A stretch of 64,000 bases of DNA from 2-01-FULL-40-13 sp964433155 (GTDB lineage: Bacteria > Patescibacteriota > Microgenomatia > UBA1406 > GWC2-37-13), in contig CAYSQE010000002.1 of NCBI GenBank assembly GCA_964433155.1, positions 94,119-158,118 on the forward strand, read 5' to 3'. Under the pieces are notes generated by a model. That model ran no database searches. It saw nothing but the letters and a program-made list of their open reading frames with translations, and was not told the origin of the DNA. Below are positions 18,381-27,510 of the stretch, in pieces. Every line of letters begins with the position of its first letter. The stretch's first letter is position 1. The translations under genes were made by a program, and so were the position numbers.

Positions 18381-19818
18381 AGCCTATTTTACTAAAATCG
18401 ATACCCAAGAGTATAAATAATAGTTGGTAATTGAACGCTGGTTGAAATAAAGCCCCAATTAATATTACTATTAATGATGAAAGCGCGGCTGAAGCGAGCA
18501 AACTTTTATATTGAACAACAATTTTTTTAATTCCATATATAACTACAAGCAAAAAAAGGAAAAATAAAGCGAGGCCATTCTCAACTAAAAGCAGAACATA
18601 ATAATTATGTACAGGGTTAGGGAATATACTGAAAATTCCTCTTTTATTTCTTTCGATCGCTTCAACCACTGACATCCCTGTTCCTATTCCCAGAAGAGGA
18701 GATGATTTTAGCAATTCCCAAGATTCTTGCACTTGGCGAATCCGTAAGTAAAGTCCTCCAGATTCTTGGAAACTAAATGCTGTTTGTGCTATGCGGGGTA
18801 AAATATATAAAACAAGAGGAGTTAAGATAACTAGAAAAATCAGATATTTTTTTCTAAAAAATTTTTCCAATAGGTTTATCTTCTTTTTATATTCTATTAC
18901 AAAGAGTAAATAAAGAAAGCCAAGAGAGATTCCTAGCCAGGCAGATCTGCTAAGCGTTAGAACAACAGCGAGAGTTCCTAGAAAAAAACCAACAACGTAG
19001 CCACCCTTTTTATTTATTAAAAATTCTATAAAAATAAATGGCAAAAGAGAAGATAAAAATAGTCCCAGATCGTTAGCATGATAAAAAGTACCGTTAGGTC
19101 TGAATGTAAAAGATGATTCGTCTGATGCTGAGCCAAATAGTTGAGCTGTGCGTTGAATCTCATAATTTTTCCCCAATGGTGATGAATTAACAAATTGTTG
19201 TAGAACAAGAAAAGATTCAAAGAAAACAATTGCTGTAAATACAATTACTATAGATTTATAAGTAAACTTATGGTCAATATTTAAAAATCTAAGATAAAAA
19301 TATATAGCTACAGACTGTAGCAAGGATTTTTTTAGAAATAAAGATAGATAAACATATCTTGAGCTTAATATATCAGTTATCAAACCAAAAATTATAAAAA
19401 TAATTATTAAAAAGTCAAGAATCTGTAAATTTTTTATTGATATTTTTGTTTTTTTTAACAAGGGAATAAGTGAAATAAGAAAGATTGAAAAAATCACATC
19501 TGATGTTGTAATCGTTACTTTTTCAAAAAGGCCCAAAGGGTATAGAATCTTAAGGTAGGGAAGCTGTCTAAGATCATGAAGCTGGAAAAAATAGTCTTTT
19601 CCTACCAAAAAGATACTTGAGAGAATAAATGTAAAAAAAGCTCCAAGAGAAAGACTTTTTAATTTCAAAGAAAGAATTAATAAATATACTAAAAAAATAA
19701 TAAGCAAAAATTTATTTGTCGGATTTACAAACCAAATGAGAAAAAGTAAAAAGAGAGACGCGCTTATAAGAAATGACTCAGTTTTTGTCTCCTTTTTAGA
19801 CCTTTTGAAAGTACTCAT
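18361..19818 (-). CDS. O-antigen ligase/polymerase-like membrane protein (Wzy_C)
   Basis: A 485-residue polytopic protein with more than ten hydrophobic segments. The Wzy_C region is recognisable: LSRSAWLGISLGFLYLL, then a large outer loop with RIRQVQESWELLKSSPLLGIGTGMS and PNPVHNYYVLLLVENGL. Such proteins polymerise repeat units or ligate glycans at the outer membrane face. It starts the run of overlapping minus-strand genes ending at 14378. A second ligase-like gene lies at 20685. Confidence 0.85.
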   Translation of the reverse strand: MSTFKRSKKETKTESFLISASLFLLFLIWFVNPTNKFLLIIFLVYLLILSLKLKSLSLGAFFTFILSSIFLVGKDYFFQLHDLRQLPYLKILYPLGLFEKVTITTSDVIFSIFLISLIPLLKKTKISIKNLQILDFLIIIFIIFGLITDILSSRYVYLSLFLKKSLLQSVAIYFYLRFLNIDHKFTYKSIVIVFTAIVFFESFLVLQQFVNSSPLGKNYEIQRTAQLFGSASDESSFTFRPNGTFYHANDLGLFLSSLLPFIFIEFLINKKGGYVVGFFLGTLAVVLTLSRSAWLGISLGFLYLLFVIEYKKKINLLEKFFRKKYLIFLVILTPLVLYILPRIAQTAFSFQESGGLYLRIRQVQESWELLKSSPLLGIGTGMSVVEAIERNKRGIFSIFPNPVHNYYVLLLVENGLALFFLFLLVVIYGIKKIVVQYKSLLASAALSSLIVILIGALFQPAFNYQLLFILLGIDFSKIGYGDKIS

Positions 19819-19873
19819 TTAGACTGTTTTATTTTATCATCAAAAAAGAAATAGTCTAGAACAGTTTGTAAGG

Positions 19874-20656
19874 TTATTCGACAAGAGAAAGAATGGAGAA
19901 ATCCGAAATTAAAGCATTTGTATAAGGAGCTACAGCAAATCCTACATACAATTTTTTATCTGGAAATAGTCCATTTGGAAATGCATTATTAGTTAATCTA
20001 TTTACGTCAAGGTAGGCGAGAGTTTCATATGCCTCATCTGTGATGATAAGGTTTTTACCGTCTTGGTTAAAAAAAATATAAAGTGTATTAAGAGGTTTGT
20101 TTAGGAATTTATCAAGGATAAGATATGGCTTTTCTGAGGTTCCATTTTTTGAGTCAGAGTACAGTCTTTTTCCCTCAATTGAGGTGCCTATAAATATTGA
20201 TTTTATGTCTTTCCACCATGGAGGTTTTTCAGTAATTCTCCCATATAATACAATCCCACCCAGACCATCCTTATTTTGTAGTGAAACCTTAACGACAAAA
20301 GGGCTATTGATAAGAGTTGCTGAAGAAGAGGAGTCTCCCCACCATGTGCTGCCTATGTTATTGAGGATAAGGCAAGATGAAGAAAACGAACATTTTTTCT
20401 CAATCGGAGTTTTTTTTAAATAATCTATGGCGTTTACCGCATTTGACCAGTTGGCACTTTTGGCCTTTGGGATAAGACTCAATAATTTTTCTTTTTCTTG
20501 AGATTCAGCGATTAATGGACTGGATGTAGGGGTGCGGGGGATAAACTGTGAGACGTTGGGGATGGCCTGAGGAAAAAGGTAATAGAGAAGTTCAAAAACA
20601 AAAAAACCAAGTAAAATAATAAATGTACCTAAGAGAATTTTTTGAGTACGCTCCAT
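19874..20656 (-). CDS. Hypothetical membrane-anchored extracytoplasmic protein
   Basis: This 260-residue protein has one N-terminal membrane segment (LLGTFIILLGFFVFELLYYLF) followed by a PTSSP-rich linker and a beta-sandwich-like domain with SLQNKDGLGGIVLYGR and KLYVGFAVAP. The domain pattern resembles laminin-G/concanavalin-like folds that bind sugars, but this is weak. It is divergent from the second ligase-like gene, 28 bases away. Confidence 0.5.
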   Translation of the reverse strand: MERTQKILLGTFIILLGFFVFELLYYLFPQAIPNVSQFIPRTPTSSPLIAESQEKEKLLSLIPKAKSANWSNAVNAIDYLKKTPIEKKCSFSSSCLILNNIGSTWWGDSSSSATLINSPFVVKVSLQNKDGLGGIVLYGRITEKPPWWKDIKSIFIGTSIEGKRLYSDSKNGTSEKPYLILDKFLNKPLNTLYIFFNQDGKNLIITDEAYETLAYLDVNRLTNNAFPNGLFPDKKLYVGFAVAPYTNALISDFSILSLVE

Positions 20657-20684
20657 ACTTAGAATGTATTAAAAATAATAGCTT

Positions 20685-22379
20685 ATGTCAAATAGCATTT
20701 TAATTCTTTTTACTTTAGCGATATTTCTTATTGAGGGGTTAGGATTTAGCAAAGGAAGAGAAATCGTTTATTTTTTAATTCTAGCTTTACCGTGGGTTCT
20801 TTATTTTTTTGATTTTTCTACTAACAAAAAGATAGTTATTCCAAGATTATTTGCCTTAGTCTCCTTAGTTTTTTTTCTCCTTCTTATAGTTTCTACAGTG
20901 TTATCACTAAATATCCAGAGATCGTTTGAATATCTTCTTTTATTATCGTCTTATTTTCTTGTTTTTATCTATGCATATAATCATAAAGAGGCCATTTCAA
21001 AAGTGATTGCTGTCATCGTCGCTCTTTCTGTGGCATTTTCAATCTACTCTGTTAGCCTAGACTTTTTTTTGACTCACAAATGGTATAGTTTTATTCCTTC
21101 ATCAGGATACAACTTAGTCTATCCAACCAATAGCGCACATAATCATCTGGGTGATTTTCTTGTTTTACCTCTTATAATTAGCCTCTATTTTCTTTTTCGT
21201 AAAAAAAATGTTTTTTTTCACTTTTGCTCATTAATATTTTTTTTGCCTTTTCTTATATTTTCATATTCTCGATCAGCATATCTTTCGCTGATCCTAGCAT
21301 TGGTATCAATGTTTCTCTACACGAGAAAAAGCCTTAAATTGGGTTTAAGGCAGACTGTTATCTGGCTTTTCATTATTTGTGCTACGCTTATCTTTTTCAT
21401 CTCAACAGTTCAAGAGTCAAAAAAAACTAGGATTCTATATCCTTTTCATCAATTTTTGACTAAAAAATCGGACCTGAGGTCTAAATATTTCTTTGCGAAC
21501 CGCGATAAATATTTTGGACAAGCAATCAATTCCATGATCAAAAATCCCTGGTTTGGTGTTGGGCCGGGAAATTTTGTCATTTCGTCTAAACACTATGCTA
21601 AAACCCCTCAAAATTGGTCTTATAGCAGTCACAACGTGTTTTTAGATATATTTTCAGAGAGTGGGATATTTGCTGGTATCTTATTCGTGGGAATGGTAGC
21701 TTTTATCATTAAGAAAAGTGAAAAGAAGATGCTTTTTTTTCTTTTTCTAGCCCTACTTATTAACTTTCAGACAGACTATGCTCACACGATTTATTCATTA
21801 CTCTTCTTATTTTTTCTTCTGGGAGGAACTATCTATAAGGAAAAGCAAAAACTTGACGGAATGTTTCTGATAGTCTTGGGCCTTGCCATTTTTGTATTGA
21901 TACAAAGCATGGTGCTAAGTAAAATCTTGTTCAAAAACAAACATTATAACTTAGCCTTTTTGACTTATCCTTTTTCGGCTGAAAATTATCCAAAGCTCAT
22001 AGAAGATCAATTAGCAAAAGGAAACGCTCAGAAAGCGTTTTATTATGTTTCTCTTTACGAGAAATTTTTTAGCGGAGATCCGGCGGTGTTAAATTATATT
22101 GGAGTGTTTCATCTAAGATATGGAAATCCTACTATTGCGCTTAGCAAATTCAAAAAGGCTTACTATATTTTTCCGTTTGACGTAACTAATCTCTATAGAA
22201 AAATTTATGATTTGGAGGAGTTGGTTAACGGAAAGACCGCAGCAAAAGGATTTGCCAACACATTTTTTAGAAACCTTCAGGACGAAAAAGGAAAAATTAT
22301 ACCCTTGGGATTAGCGACTTTTGATATAGAGTGGTTTTGCTGGCAAGTATATGGAAAGTGTCCTTATAAATTTCAATAA
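20685..22379 (+). CDS. O-antigen ligase-like membrane protein with C-terminal TPR-like region
   Basis: A 564-residue protein with about eleven membrane segments. The Wzy_C motif appears as YSRSAYLSLILALVS and AINSMIKNPWFGVGPGNFV, then SSHNVFLDIFSESGIFAG. The last 150 residues form a soluble helical region with LNYIGVFHLRYGNPTIALSKFKKAY, which looks like tetratricopeptide repeats. This combination is common in O-antigen-ligase-type proteins that act on S-layer or glycan substrates. Confidence 0.82.
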   Translation: MSNSILILFTLAIFLIEGLGFSKGREIVYFLILALPWVLYFFDFSTNKKIVIPRLFALVSLVFFLLLIVSTVLSLNIQRSFEYLLLLSSYFLVFIYAYNHKEAISKVIAVIVALSVAFSIYSVSLDFFLTHKWYSFIPSSGYNLVYPTNSAHNHLGDFLVLPLIISLYFLFRKKNVFFHFCSLIFFLPFLIFSYSRSAYLSLILALVSMFLYTRKSLKLGLRQTVIWLFIICATLIFFISTVQESKKTRILYPFHQFLTKKSDLRSKYFFANRDKYFGQAINSMIKNPWFGVGPGNFVISSKHYAKTPQNWSYSSHNVFLDIFSESGIFAGILFVGMVAFIIKKSEKKMLFFLFLALLINFQTDYAHTIYSLLFLFFLLGGTIYKEKQKLDGMFLIVLGLAIFVLIQSMVLSKILFKNKHYNLAFLTYPFSAENYPKLIEDQLAKGNAQKAFYYVSLYEKFFSGDPAVLNYIGVFHLRYGNPTIALSKFKKAYYIFPFDVTNLYRKIYDLEELVNGKTAAKGFANTFFRNLQDEKGKIIPLGLATFDIEWFCWQVYGKCPYKFQ

Positions 22380-22383
22380 TTTG

Positions 22384-23991
22384 TTATTGATTTCTCTCAA
22401 AATAGGTCTTCAAAATTTCTTTGGCTATTGGTCCCCCAATATCTGATCCTTGTCCGGCTTCTTCAACCAATATAGTGAGAGCAATTTCTGGTTTATCATA
22501 AGGCGCAAAGACAGTAAACCAGGCATGTGGAACGGTATCTTTTCCGTGTGATTCTGCGGTTCCAGTCTTACAGCCAACCTGCGGCTTAAAATCAAATAGT
22601 GGCCAGCCGGTTCCTCCTGATGAGCAGGCTTCTTTCATACCTTGGCGAACAAGGTCGAGGGTTTTTTGCGAGATAGGCAATTTCTTACAGTTTTGATTTT
22701 TGATATTTGAACTTTGATCTTTTGATAGTTGTGGTTTACACAAATATCCACCATTAGCTAAAGATGCTGTGACATTTGTCACCTGCAGAGGTGTCACCAA
22801 TAGATATCCCTGGCCAATCGAAAGATTGTATGTGTCGCCCAAGTACCAACGGTCGTGATATGTTTCTTCCTTCCAAAACTCAGACGGGATAAGCCCTTCC
22901 TCCTCCTCAAGCCTGATACCAGTTTTTGATCCGTAGCCAAATGTTTCTGCCCAATTTTTTATTTTTATTGGGGTTAAGAGATCGCCGATTTTATAAAAGA
23001 AAATATCATTTGATCTTCTAATGGCCTTTACTATATCAACCATCCCGTCGGTTTTGCCATACTGAAGAAAATACCAGTTGCCAAATGTTAACGGACCCGC
23101 ATGTAATATGCCCGTGTCTTCGAATTCTGTTTTTTTATCTATTTTTTTCTCTTCAAGAGCGCCAGTAGCTAAGATCAATTTAAAAATTGATCCTGGAGGA
23201 TATGCTCCTTCAGTTACCCGATTAAATAAAGGCTTATCTTTATCTTTCACATAAAAAGAGGTGGCTGTACTATTTTCGTCTTCGAAATCTTGGGGATTAA
23301 AACTTGGAGATGAGACAAGAGTAAGCACTTCTCCAGTCTGAGGTTTTATACCAACCACAGCAGCTCGTTTATCTTTTATAAGTTCGTAGGCCTTTTTTTG
23401 TAGTTCAAAGTCGAGCGCCAACTGAATCGTTTTACCATCCTTGGGTGGAAGAAGAGAAAGAGAACGAAGGTATTTTCCTTTGGCGTCAACTTCAATCAAT
23501 TTTTTCCCATGGCGCCCACGCAGATCACATTCATACAACTTTTCAGCACCTTTTTTCCCCACCTTATCAGCAACTTTTAGCTTAAAAAGACAATGGTCAT
23601 TTTTCATATCGTCTGGGTCTGCTTTCTGGCGATATCCGATAAGAGAAGCTATCGTCCATGGATAATGATATAGACGATGAGAGGTCAATCGGTCCGTAAC
23701 TTTTTTTGTATCCGCGTCGATATTTTCAGTGATAACGAATCCCTTGCGATCAATAATCTTGCCTCTTTTTGCTTCAATCACTATCTCTCGAATTCTATTT
23801 TGTTCGGAGAGATCCCTATAGTAGTTTCCTTTCACCACCGTAAGTTGAAATAACCTTAACACAAGGACAATAAATAACAATAAAATAAAGAAGGTATATA
23901 AATAAAGAAAAAAATGGGTAGAAATGCTTTTTTCACGTTCAAAACTGATTCCGCCCGACTTTCCTTTATGAAATAAGGGAAGCTTATTCAT
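22384..23991 (-). CDS. mrdA: Penicillin-binding protein 2 (peptidoglycan transpeptidase)
   Basis: The protein from ATG 23991 has about 535 residues: a membrane anchor, a dimerisation domain and a transpeptidase domain with SxxK in PPGSIFKL, SxN in RSNDIFF and KTG in CKTGTAES. PBP2 cross-links peptidoglycan during elongation. A longer frame runs to 24036, but that overlaps the upstream gene and adds no family sequence, so 23991 is preferred. The insertion between the anchor and catalytic domain is short compared with Escherichia coli PBP2. Confidence 0.92.
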   Translation of the reverse strand: MNKLPLFHKGKSGGISFEREKSISTHFFLYLYTFFILLLFIVLVLRLFQLTVVKGNYYRDLSEQNRIREIVIEAKRGKIIDRKGFVITENIDADTKKVTDRLTSHRLYHYPWTIASLIGYRQKADPDDMKNDHCLFKLKVADKVGKKGAEKLYECDLRGRHGKKLIEVDAKGKYLRSLSLLPPKDGKTIQLALDFELQKKAYELIKDKRAAVVGIKPQTGEVLTLVSSPSFNPQDFEDENSTATSFYVKDKDKPLFNRVTEGAYPPGSIFKLILATGALEEKKIDKKTEFEDTGILHAGPLTFGNWYFLQYGKTDGMVDIVKAIRRSNDIFFYKIGDLLTPIKIKNWAETFGYGSKTGIRLEEEEGLIPSEFWKEETYHDRWYLGDTYNLSIGQGYLLVTPLQVTNVTASLANGGYLCKPQLSKDQSSNIKNQNCKKLPISQKTLDLVRQGMKEACSSGGTGWPLFDFKPQVGCKTGTAESHGKDTVPHAWFTVFAPYDKPEIALTILVEEAGQGSDIGGPIAKEILKTYFERNQ

Positions 23992-23992
23992 A

Positions 23993-25210
23993 TTATGAGA
24001 TGAAATAACCTTGGGAAAAAAATCCCAACATAACAATGTGAAGAATTAAAAACACTAAAGCAATTACAATCTTAAGTGGAGAACTTTTTATTTCAGCCAA
24101 AAAAATAAAAAATGAGAGCGAAAACAGAACATAACGGGGGACAGATGAGAATGTTCCAGTAAAAGTTGGAAGTAATAAATTAGTGATAGAAAATAAACTT
24201 AAACTGATTCTAGCAAAATTTTTCCTGCCTGCCGGCAGGTAGGAATTTTTTAATTTTAAATTTTTAATCAAATCTAAAATCAAAATAATAAAAACAAAAT
24301 TGAACGTAATGAACTCAAATACAGAAATAAAATATTGAAAATTCCACCTTGCGGTTATAAAAATGTTGAAATATCGATAGTAGACTTGAGGAAGAAGGAT
24401 GAGATTGGATCTTCTATTTGCTCCAAAGGCCCATTGTGAATTAAGAAAAAACAATGGGTCGCCTGTTGTTTGCCAAAGGTAAAGAGAATATAATACTAAA
24501 CCAACAAGGGGCGAAAATGCTGCAAAAACAAGGACAAAATTTCTAATTTTTAATTTCCAACCCGCCTGCCGGCGAGGCAGGTTTCTAATCAATTTAAAAA
24601 TGAAAAAAATTATTAAAAAAACACCGATGAGTCTTGTAAGAGATGCAAGAAGCGCAAAAATTGCGGCAAGATATAATCTATCTTTCTTTAAAAAAAACAA
24701 TGTTCCTATAAAAAGTAAAAAAAAGAGGCCTTCAGTATAGACTGCAGTAAAGAAGAAAGAAGTGGGAAAAAATAGAAGAAAGAGAATTGTTGAGATTGTT
24801 AGACCTTGCCTGCCGGCAGGCAGGTTGTTAGATTGTTGCTTGTTGTTGAAGAGAATCTTTAAATATTTACTAAATATATATAAACCCAAAAGGAAAGACA
24901 CGTTAGAAATAACCAGGCCAGTTAGTAAAAAGTTGTTTAAAAACAACGGCGAAATATAGTCGATAAGAATTGGATAAAGAGGAAAAAAAGCTTGCTGATA
25001 TTGAGCATATCCTTGTTTAGCAATCATCAGATAATGCACACCATCAAAGTTGGCTAATTTTGTGAAAAGATCTGTAAGATTGTATTGAGTAGCTATTTCT
25101 CCATAAGGAAAAAATCCTAGGTAAGGAATAAAAGAGGGAGCAAGTAATATTATTAAACTATTTATTGTGATAAAACCGGCAAAAAGAAAGAATATAAAAG
25201 CCGTACCCAT
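23993..25210 (-). CDS. Integral membrane mannosyltransferase-like protein (PIG-V/GT-C type)
   Basis: This 405-residue polytopic protein has the GT-C-like start loop NFDGVHYLMIAKQGY and FFPLYPIL, similar to the HWD-type motif of GPI mannosyltransferase 2 relatives in bacteria. Three short palindromic DNA elements (24224-24243, 24561-24581, 24804-24824) are translated in frame as peptides such as LPAGRQG and LPRRQAG within loops. The DNA-level element thus adds residues to a working-length gene. It lies just upstream of PBP2. Confidence 0.75.
   Translation of the reverse strand: MGTAFIFFLFAGFITINSLIILLAPSFIPYLGFFPYGEIATQYNLTDLFTKLANFDGVHYLMIAKQGYAQYQQAFFPLYPILIDYISPLFLNNFLLTGLVISNVSFLLGLYIFSKYLKILFNNKQQSNNLPAGRQGLTISTILFLLFFPTSFFFTAVYTEGLFFLLFIGTLFFLKKDRLYLAAIFALLASLTRLIGVFLIIFFIFKLIRNLPRRQAGWKLKIRNFVLVFAAFSPLVGLVLYSLYLWQTTGDPLFFLNSQWAFGANRRSNLILLPQVYYRYFNIFITARWNFQYFISVFEFITFNFVFIILILDLIKNLKLKNSYLPAGRKNFARISLSLFSITNLLLPTFTGTFSSVPRYVLFSLSFFIFLAEIKSSPLKIVIALVFLILHIVMLGFFSQGYFIS
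24224..24243. repeat. GC-rich palindromic element inside a gene (1 of 5)
   Basis: CCTGCCTGCCGGCAGGTAGG is a near-perfect palindrome centred on GCCGGC in a low-GC region. It is inserted in frame in the membrane mannosyltransferase-like gene. Related copies lie at 24561, 24804, 28580 and 30526. Confidence 0.85.
24561..24581. repeat. GC-rich palindromic element inside a gene (2 of 5)
   Basis: CCCGCCTGCCGGCGAGGCAGG is a variant with the core CTGCCGGC(G)AGGCAG. It encodes part of NLPRRQAGW in the mannosyltransferase-like protein. Confidence 0.85.
24804..24824. repeat. GC-rich palindromic element inside a gene (3 of 5)
   Basis: CCTTGCCTGCCGGCAGGCAGG contains the perfect palindrome CCTGCCGGCAGG. 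In the minus-strand gene it encodes NLPAGRQGL in a loop between hydrophobic segments. Confidence 0.85.
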
Positions 25211-25238
25211 GTATTAATTATACCTCAGCTTTTTCTCA

Positions 25239-26015
25239 TCAATATTTTCCAAAGATAAAAGTCACATTAAATTCAGAAACAGCGGCACAGCCAAATTGCC
25301 ATTGGGGATCTTCGAGCAGTGTCTTTTGGCTGCTAAAAGAGCGTGCCCATTTAGCATTAACAATATGTTGTCCTTCATTTGGTTGAAGTCCAGCATTAAT
25401 AATTTCCCCAATTTCTGTGATCTCTCCTTTTTGCGATGAACGTCTTACGATTTGTACAGTTCGATTAGAATAAAAGGCATATAATTGTTGAAAATCTGCT
25501 TGTGCAATTCCACAAAGAGATGGGTGTTCTCGAAGCGCGTCCATGCCACGAGCAACTCTATATTGATTAACAGCGTCAAAAAGTTCTTCTTTTGTAGACA
25601 TCCGATCATCAGGCGGATAGCCAAATACGTCAAAAAATAGATCTAGATAGAATTGTCTAGCGGTTGCGAGAGTTAAAATCAGTTGCGATCCCTTATTTTT
25701 TACTGGCACCTTATCTTGTTGAGTAAGGTCTTGATTTATTACATGAATCAGCAAAAAAAAGATCATCAGAGATATGCTTAAAAGAATTGCAAAAATGAAA
25801 AATTTTCTTATACTAACGACATGAATAAAAAAAATCAATATATAGGCAATTCCAGATATCAAGTGAAGTTGAATTAGAAAGGCGAGAAGGGAATTATCAA
25901 AAGGAAGCCTATTTTTTTGCAAGAGAAAACCATAGCCTAAAATCAGCATAAAAGTGACATAAGTTAGAAGTAGCAAAAAACGTATGACTATTTTCGAGTT
26001 TAAAAAAGCTAGCAC
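25239..26015 (-). CDS. Membrane protein with C-terminal CAP (SCP/PR1-like) domain
   Basis: A 258-residue protein with about four N-terminal membrane segments and a soluble CAP domain: LFDAVNQYRVARGMDALREHPSLCGIAQ at its start and QFGCAAVSEFNVTFIFGKY at its end. CAP domains are extracytoplasmic and have been linked to lipid binding, adhesion or peptidase-like roles. The usual catalytic-type His is not obvious. The gene is the first of a minus-strand group ahead of the mannosyltransferase and PBP2 genes. Confidence 0.8.
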   Translation of the reverse strand: MLAFLNSKIVIRFLLLLTYVTFMLILGYGFLLQKNRLPFDNSLLAFLIQLHLISGIAYILIFFIHVVSIRKFFIFAILLSISLMIFFLLIHVINQDLTQQDKVPVKNKGSQLILTLATARQFYLDLFFDVFGYPPDDRMSTKEELFDAVNQYRVARGMDALREHPSLCGIAQADFQQLYAFYSNRTVQIVRRSSQKGEITEIGEIINAGLQPNEGQHIVNAKWARSFSSQKTLLEDPQWQFGCAAVSEFNVTFIFGKY

Positions 26016-26177
26016 ATTTTCATTATAACGTCTTTTTTAAAGCCAAGTCAGACTTGGTTAAAACGAGAAAATATTCATTTCATCATCCGGATGAGCAAAG
26101 ACACAGACGATTTTATCTCTCATAGATAGAAAGTTTTATAGCTAAAAGAGAACATTTTTTGTAAAATTGAAAAGAAT

Positions 26178-26250
26178 CGGGGAATAGTTCAGATAGTAGA
26201 ACGCCGCGCTGGGGGTGCGGAGGTGGGCGGGGCAGTACCGCCTTCCCCGA
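26178..26250 (+). tRNA. tRNA-Pro (anticodon GGG) with unusual D and T loops
   Basis: A full cloverleaf can be folded: 7-bp acceptor (CGGGGAA with TTCCCCG), 4-bp D stem (GTTC/GAAC), 5-bp anticodon stem with loop CTGGGGG, and 5-bp T stem (GGCGG/CCGCC). The anticodon GGG at 26211-26213 and discriminator A fit proline. CCA is not encoded. The T loop is GGCAGTA instead of TTCRANY, and the D loop AGATAGTA lacks the usual GG. It may be a divergent functional tRNA or a pseudo-tRNA. Confidence 0.75.
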
Positions 26251-26256
26251 AAGGTC

Positions 26257-26287
26257 AAAAAAGCCAGTCTTTAAGACTGGCTTTTTT
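26257..26287 (+). terminator. Rho-independent terminator after tRNA-Pro
   Basis: AGCCAGTCT and AGACTGGCT form a 9-bp stem with a TTA loop, preceded by an A tract and followed by TTTTTT. It starts seven bases after the tRNA discriminator base and separates it from the endonuclease-like gene. Confidence 0.9.
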
Positions 26288-26313
26288 GCTGGTATTTGAT
26301 ATTATTAAAGTAA

Positions 26314-27186
26314 GTGAATATGAGAATGGTTCAAGTAGCATGTGAGTATTGTCACAAGGAATACGTAAAAGAAGTACGTAGGTACAATGAAGCAATTCGC
26401 TATACCTGGAAACAATATTGCTCTCCTCAGTGTTTATCCAACGCGCGAGATAAAAGACACTTGTTTACTTGTTTCAACTCTAATTGTAAAAAGACATTTA
26501 AAAGAAGATTAAAAGAAATAAGTCATTCCGGAAAGGTTTTTTGTTCTCAATCATGCGCCGCGATAATAAGTAATAAATATAGATGGTTAAAACTTCCCAA
26601 GAATTATTGTAAAAATCCTAATTGTAATAAGATTATTCCGAAAGGAAATATATATTGTTCGAATAAATGTCAGGGAGTTTTAAAGAAATTCTCGGACGAT
26701 GAGTATAAATCAAAAATTATTGAAAGAATACAAAAATTCTATAAAAATAAAAAAAGAATTCCATTTAAGCATGAAATGTGGGGTAGTTATAAAGCGGCCA
26801 GAAGACTTTTCGGTACATGGAATAGCGCTATCATTGTCGCAGGATTTAAACCGAATCCCGTAAGATTTGCAATAAAATATATTGCTAATGATGGTCATAA
26901 ATGTGACTCTTTGGCAGAAAAAATCATCGATGATTGGTTATTTAAAAGAAAGATTCATCATGAAATTAAAGTTGCTTACGGTATAAATAGAATGACTGCT
27001 GATTTTAAGGTTAATAAAACCTATATTGAGTTCTTCGGTTTAAAAGGAGAAGTTGAGCGATACGATGAATTGGTCTCTATAAAAGAAAAGTTATGGAAAG
27101 AGAAAAAGTTAAAGACAATTGCAATTTACCCAAAAGATCTTTTCCCTCGAAATAGATTAAATGGACTATTAGGAAGCTTACACTAA
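26314..27186 (+). CDS. Homing-endonuclease-like protein: zinc-knuckle repeats, HNH-associated repeat, PD-(D/E)XK-like C-terminus
   Basis: The 290-residue protein has several Cys-x2/4-Cys pairs in its first 130 residues (CEYC, CSPQC, CKNPNC, CSNKC), suggesting zinc-binding units. It continues with RIPFKHEMWGSYKAARRLFGTWNSAIIVAGFKP, which resembles the homing-endonuclease-associated repeat, and ends with CDSLAEKIIDDWL, TADFKVNKTYIEFFG, a plausible E/D-x-K nuclease core. It lies 63 bases after tRNA-Pro and may target that gene. The start is at ATG 26314 or the second ATG at 26320 or 26326. Confidence 0.65.
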   Translation: MNMRMVQVACEYCHKEYVKEVRRYNEAIRYTWKQYCSPQCLSNARDKRHLFTCFNSNCKKTFKRRLKEISHSGKVFCSQSCAAIISNKYRWLKLPKNYCKNPNCNKIIPKGNIYCSNKCQGVLKKFSDDEYKSKIIERIQKFYKNKKRIPFKHEMWGSYKAARRLFGTWNSAIIVAGFKPNPVRFAIKYIANDGHKCDSLAEKIIDDWLFKRKIHHEIKVAYGINRMTADFKVNKTYIEFFGLKGEVERYDELVSIKEKLWKEKKLKTIAIYPKDLFPRNRLNGLLGSLH

Positions 27187-27234
27187 ATTAGCGAATCGGC
27201 CACCCCGACTAAAGATTTTCACAAAAAGCTTTCA

Positions 27235-27471
27235 TCACTTTTTCTCACCGCAATACTTGCAATATCGTTGGTGCATCGTAAAATCATAGATAGCCGATGC
27301 GCCTACTATGATGTATAGCAATTTCTCCACTGTTGGCCATGACCCAAGAAGTGCATTCACGAGATTAAAATTCAAAAGCCCAACAAGTCCCCAATTGAGA
27401 GCGCCGATGACGACAAGAGAATACGTAAGCAAGTGAACCATCTTTGCAGCTTTTTCATCCATATCCATCAC
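27235..27471 (-). CDS. DUF378 small membrane protein
   Basis: This 78-residue protein carries the DUF378 signature: LVVIGALNWGLVGLLNFNLV and LLYIIVGASAIYDF, giving two membrane segments. Its C-terminal CKYCGEKK supplies a Cys-x2-Cys pair. Function of the family is unknown. It is divergent from the dCMP deaminase gene, with 39 bases between start codons. Confidence 0.85.
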   Translation of the reverse strand: MMDMDEKAAKMVHLLTYSLVVIGALNWGLVGLLNFNLVNALLGSWPTVEKLLYIIVGASAIYDFTMHQRYCKYCGEKK

Positions 27472-27495
27472 CGCCTTTCTTATATCAGACTCTAC

Positions 27496-27504
27496 TGATA
27501 TAAT
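27496..27504 (+). promoter_or_regulatory. Extended -10 promoter, probably leaderless
   Basis: TGATATAAT (TGn-TATAAT) ends six bases before the ATG at 27511. The predicted transcription start falls on or just before the start codon. No clear -35 box is visible. Confidence 0.55.
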
Positions 27505-27510
27505 TTGATT

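Noticed and set aside
1..24000. Possibility that the glycan locus is a prophage or plasmid region
   Set aside because: No integrase, terminase, capsid or replication genes were seen; content is chromosomal surface-polysaccharide type.
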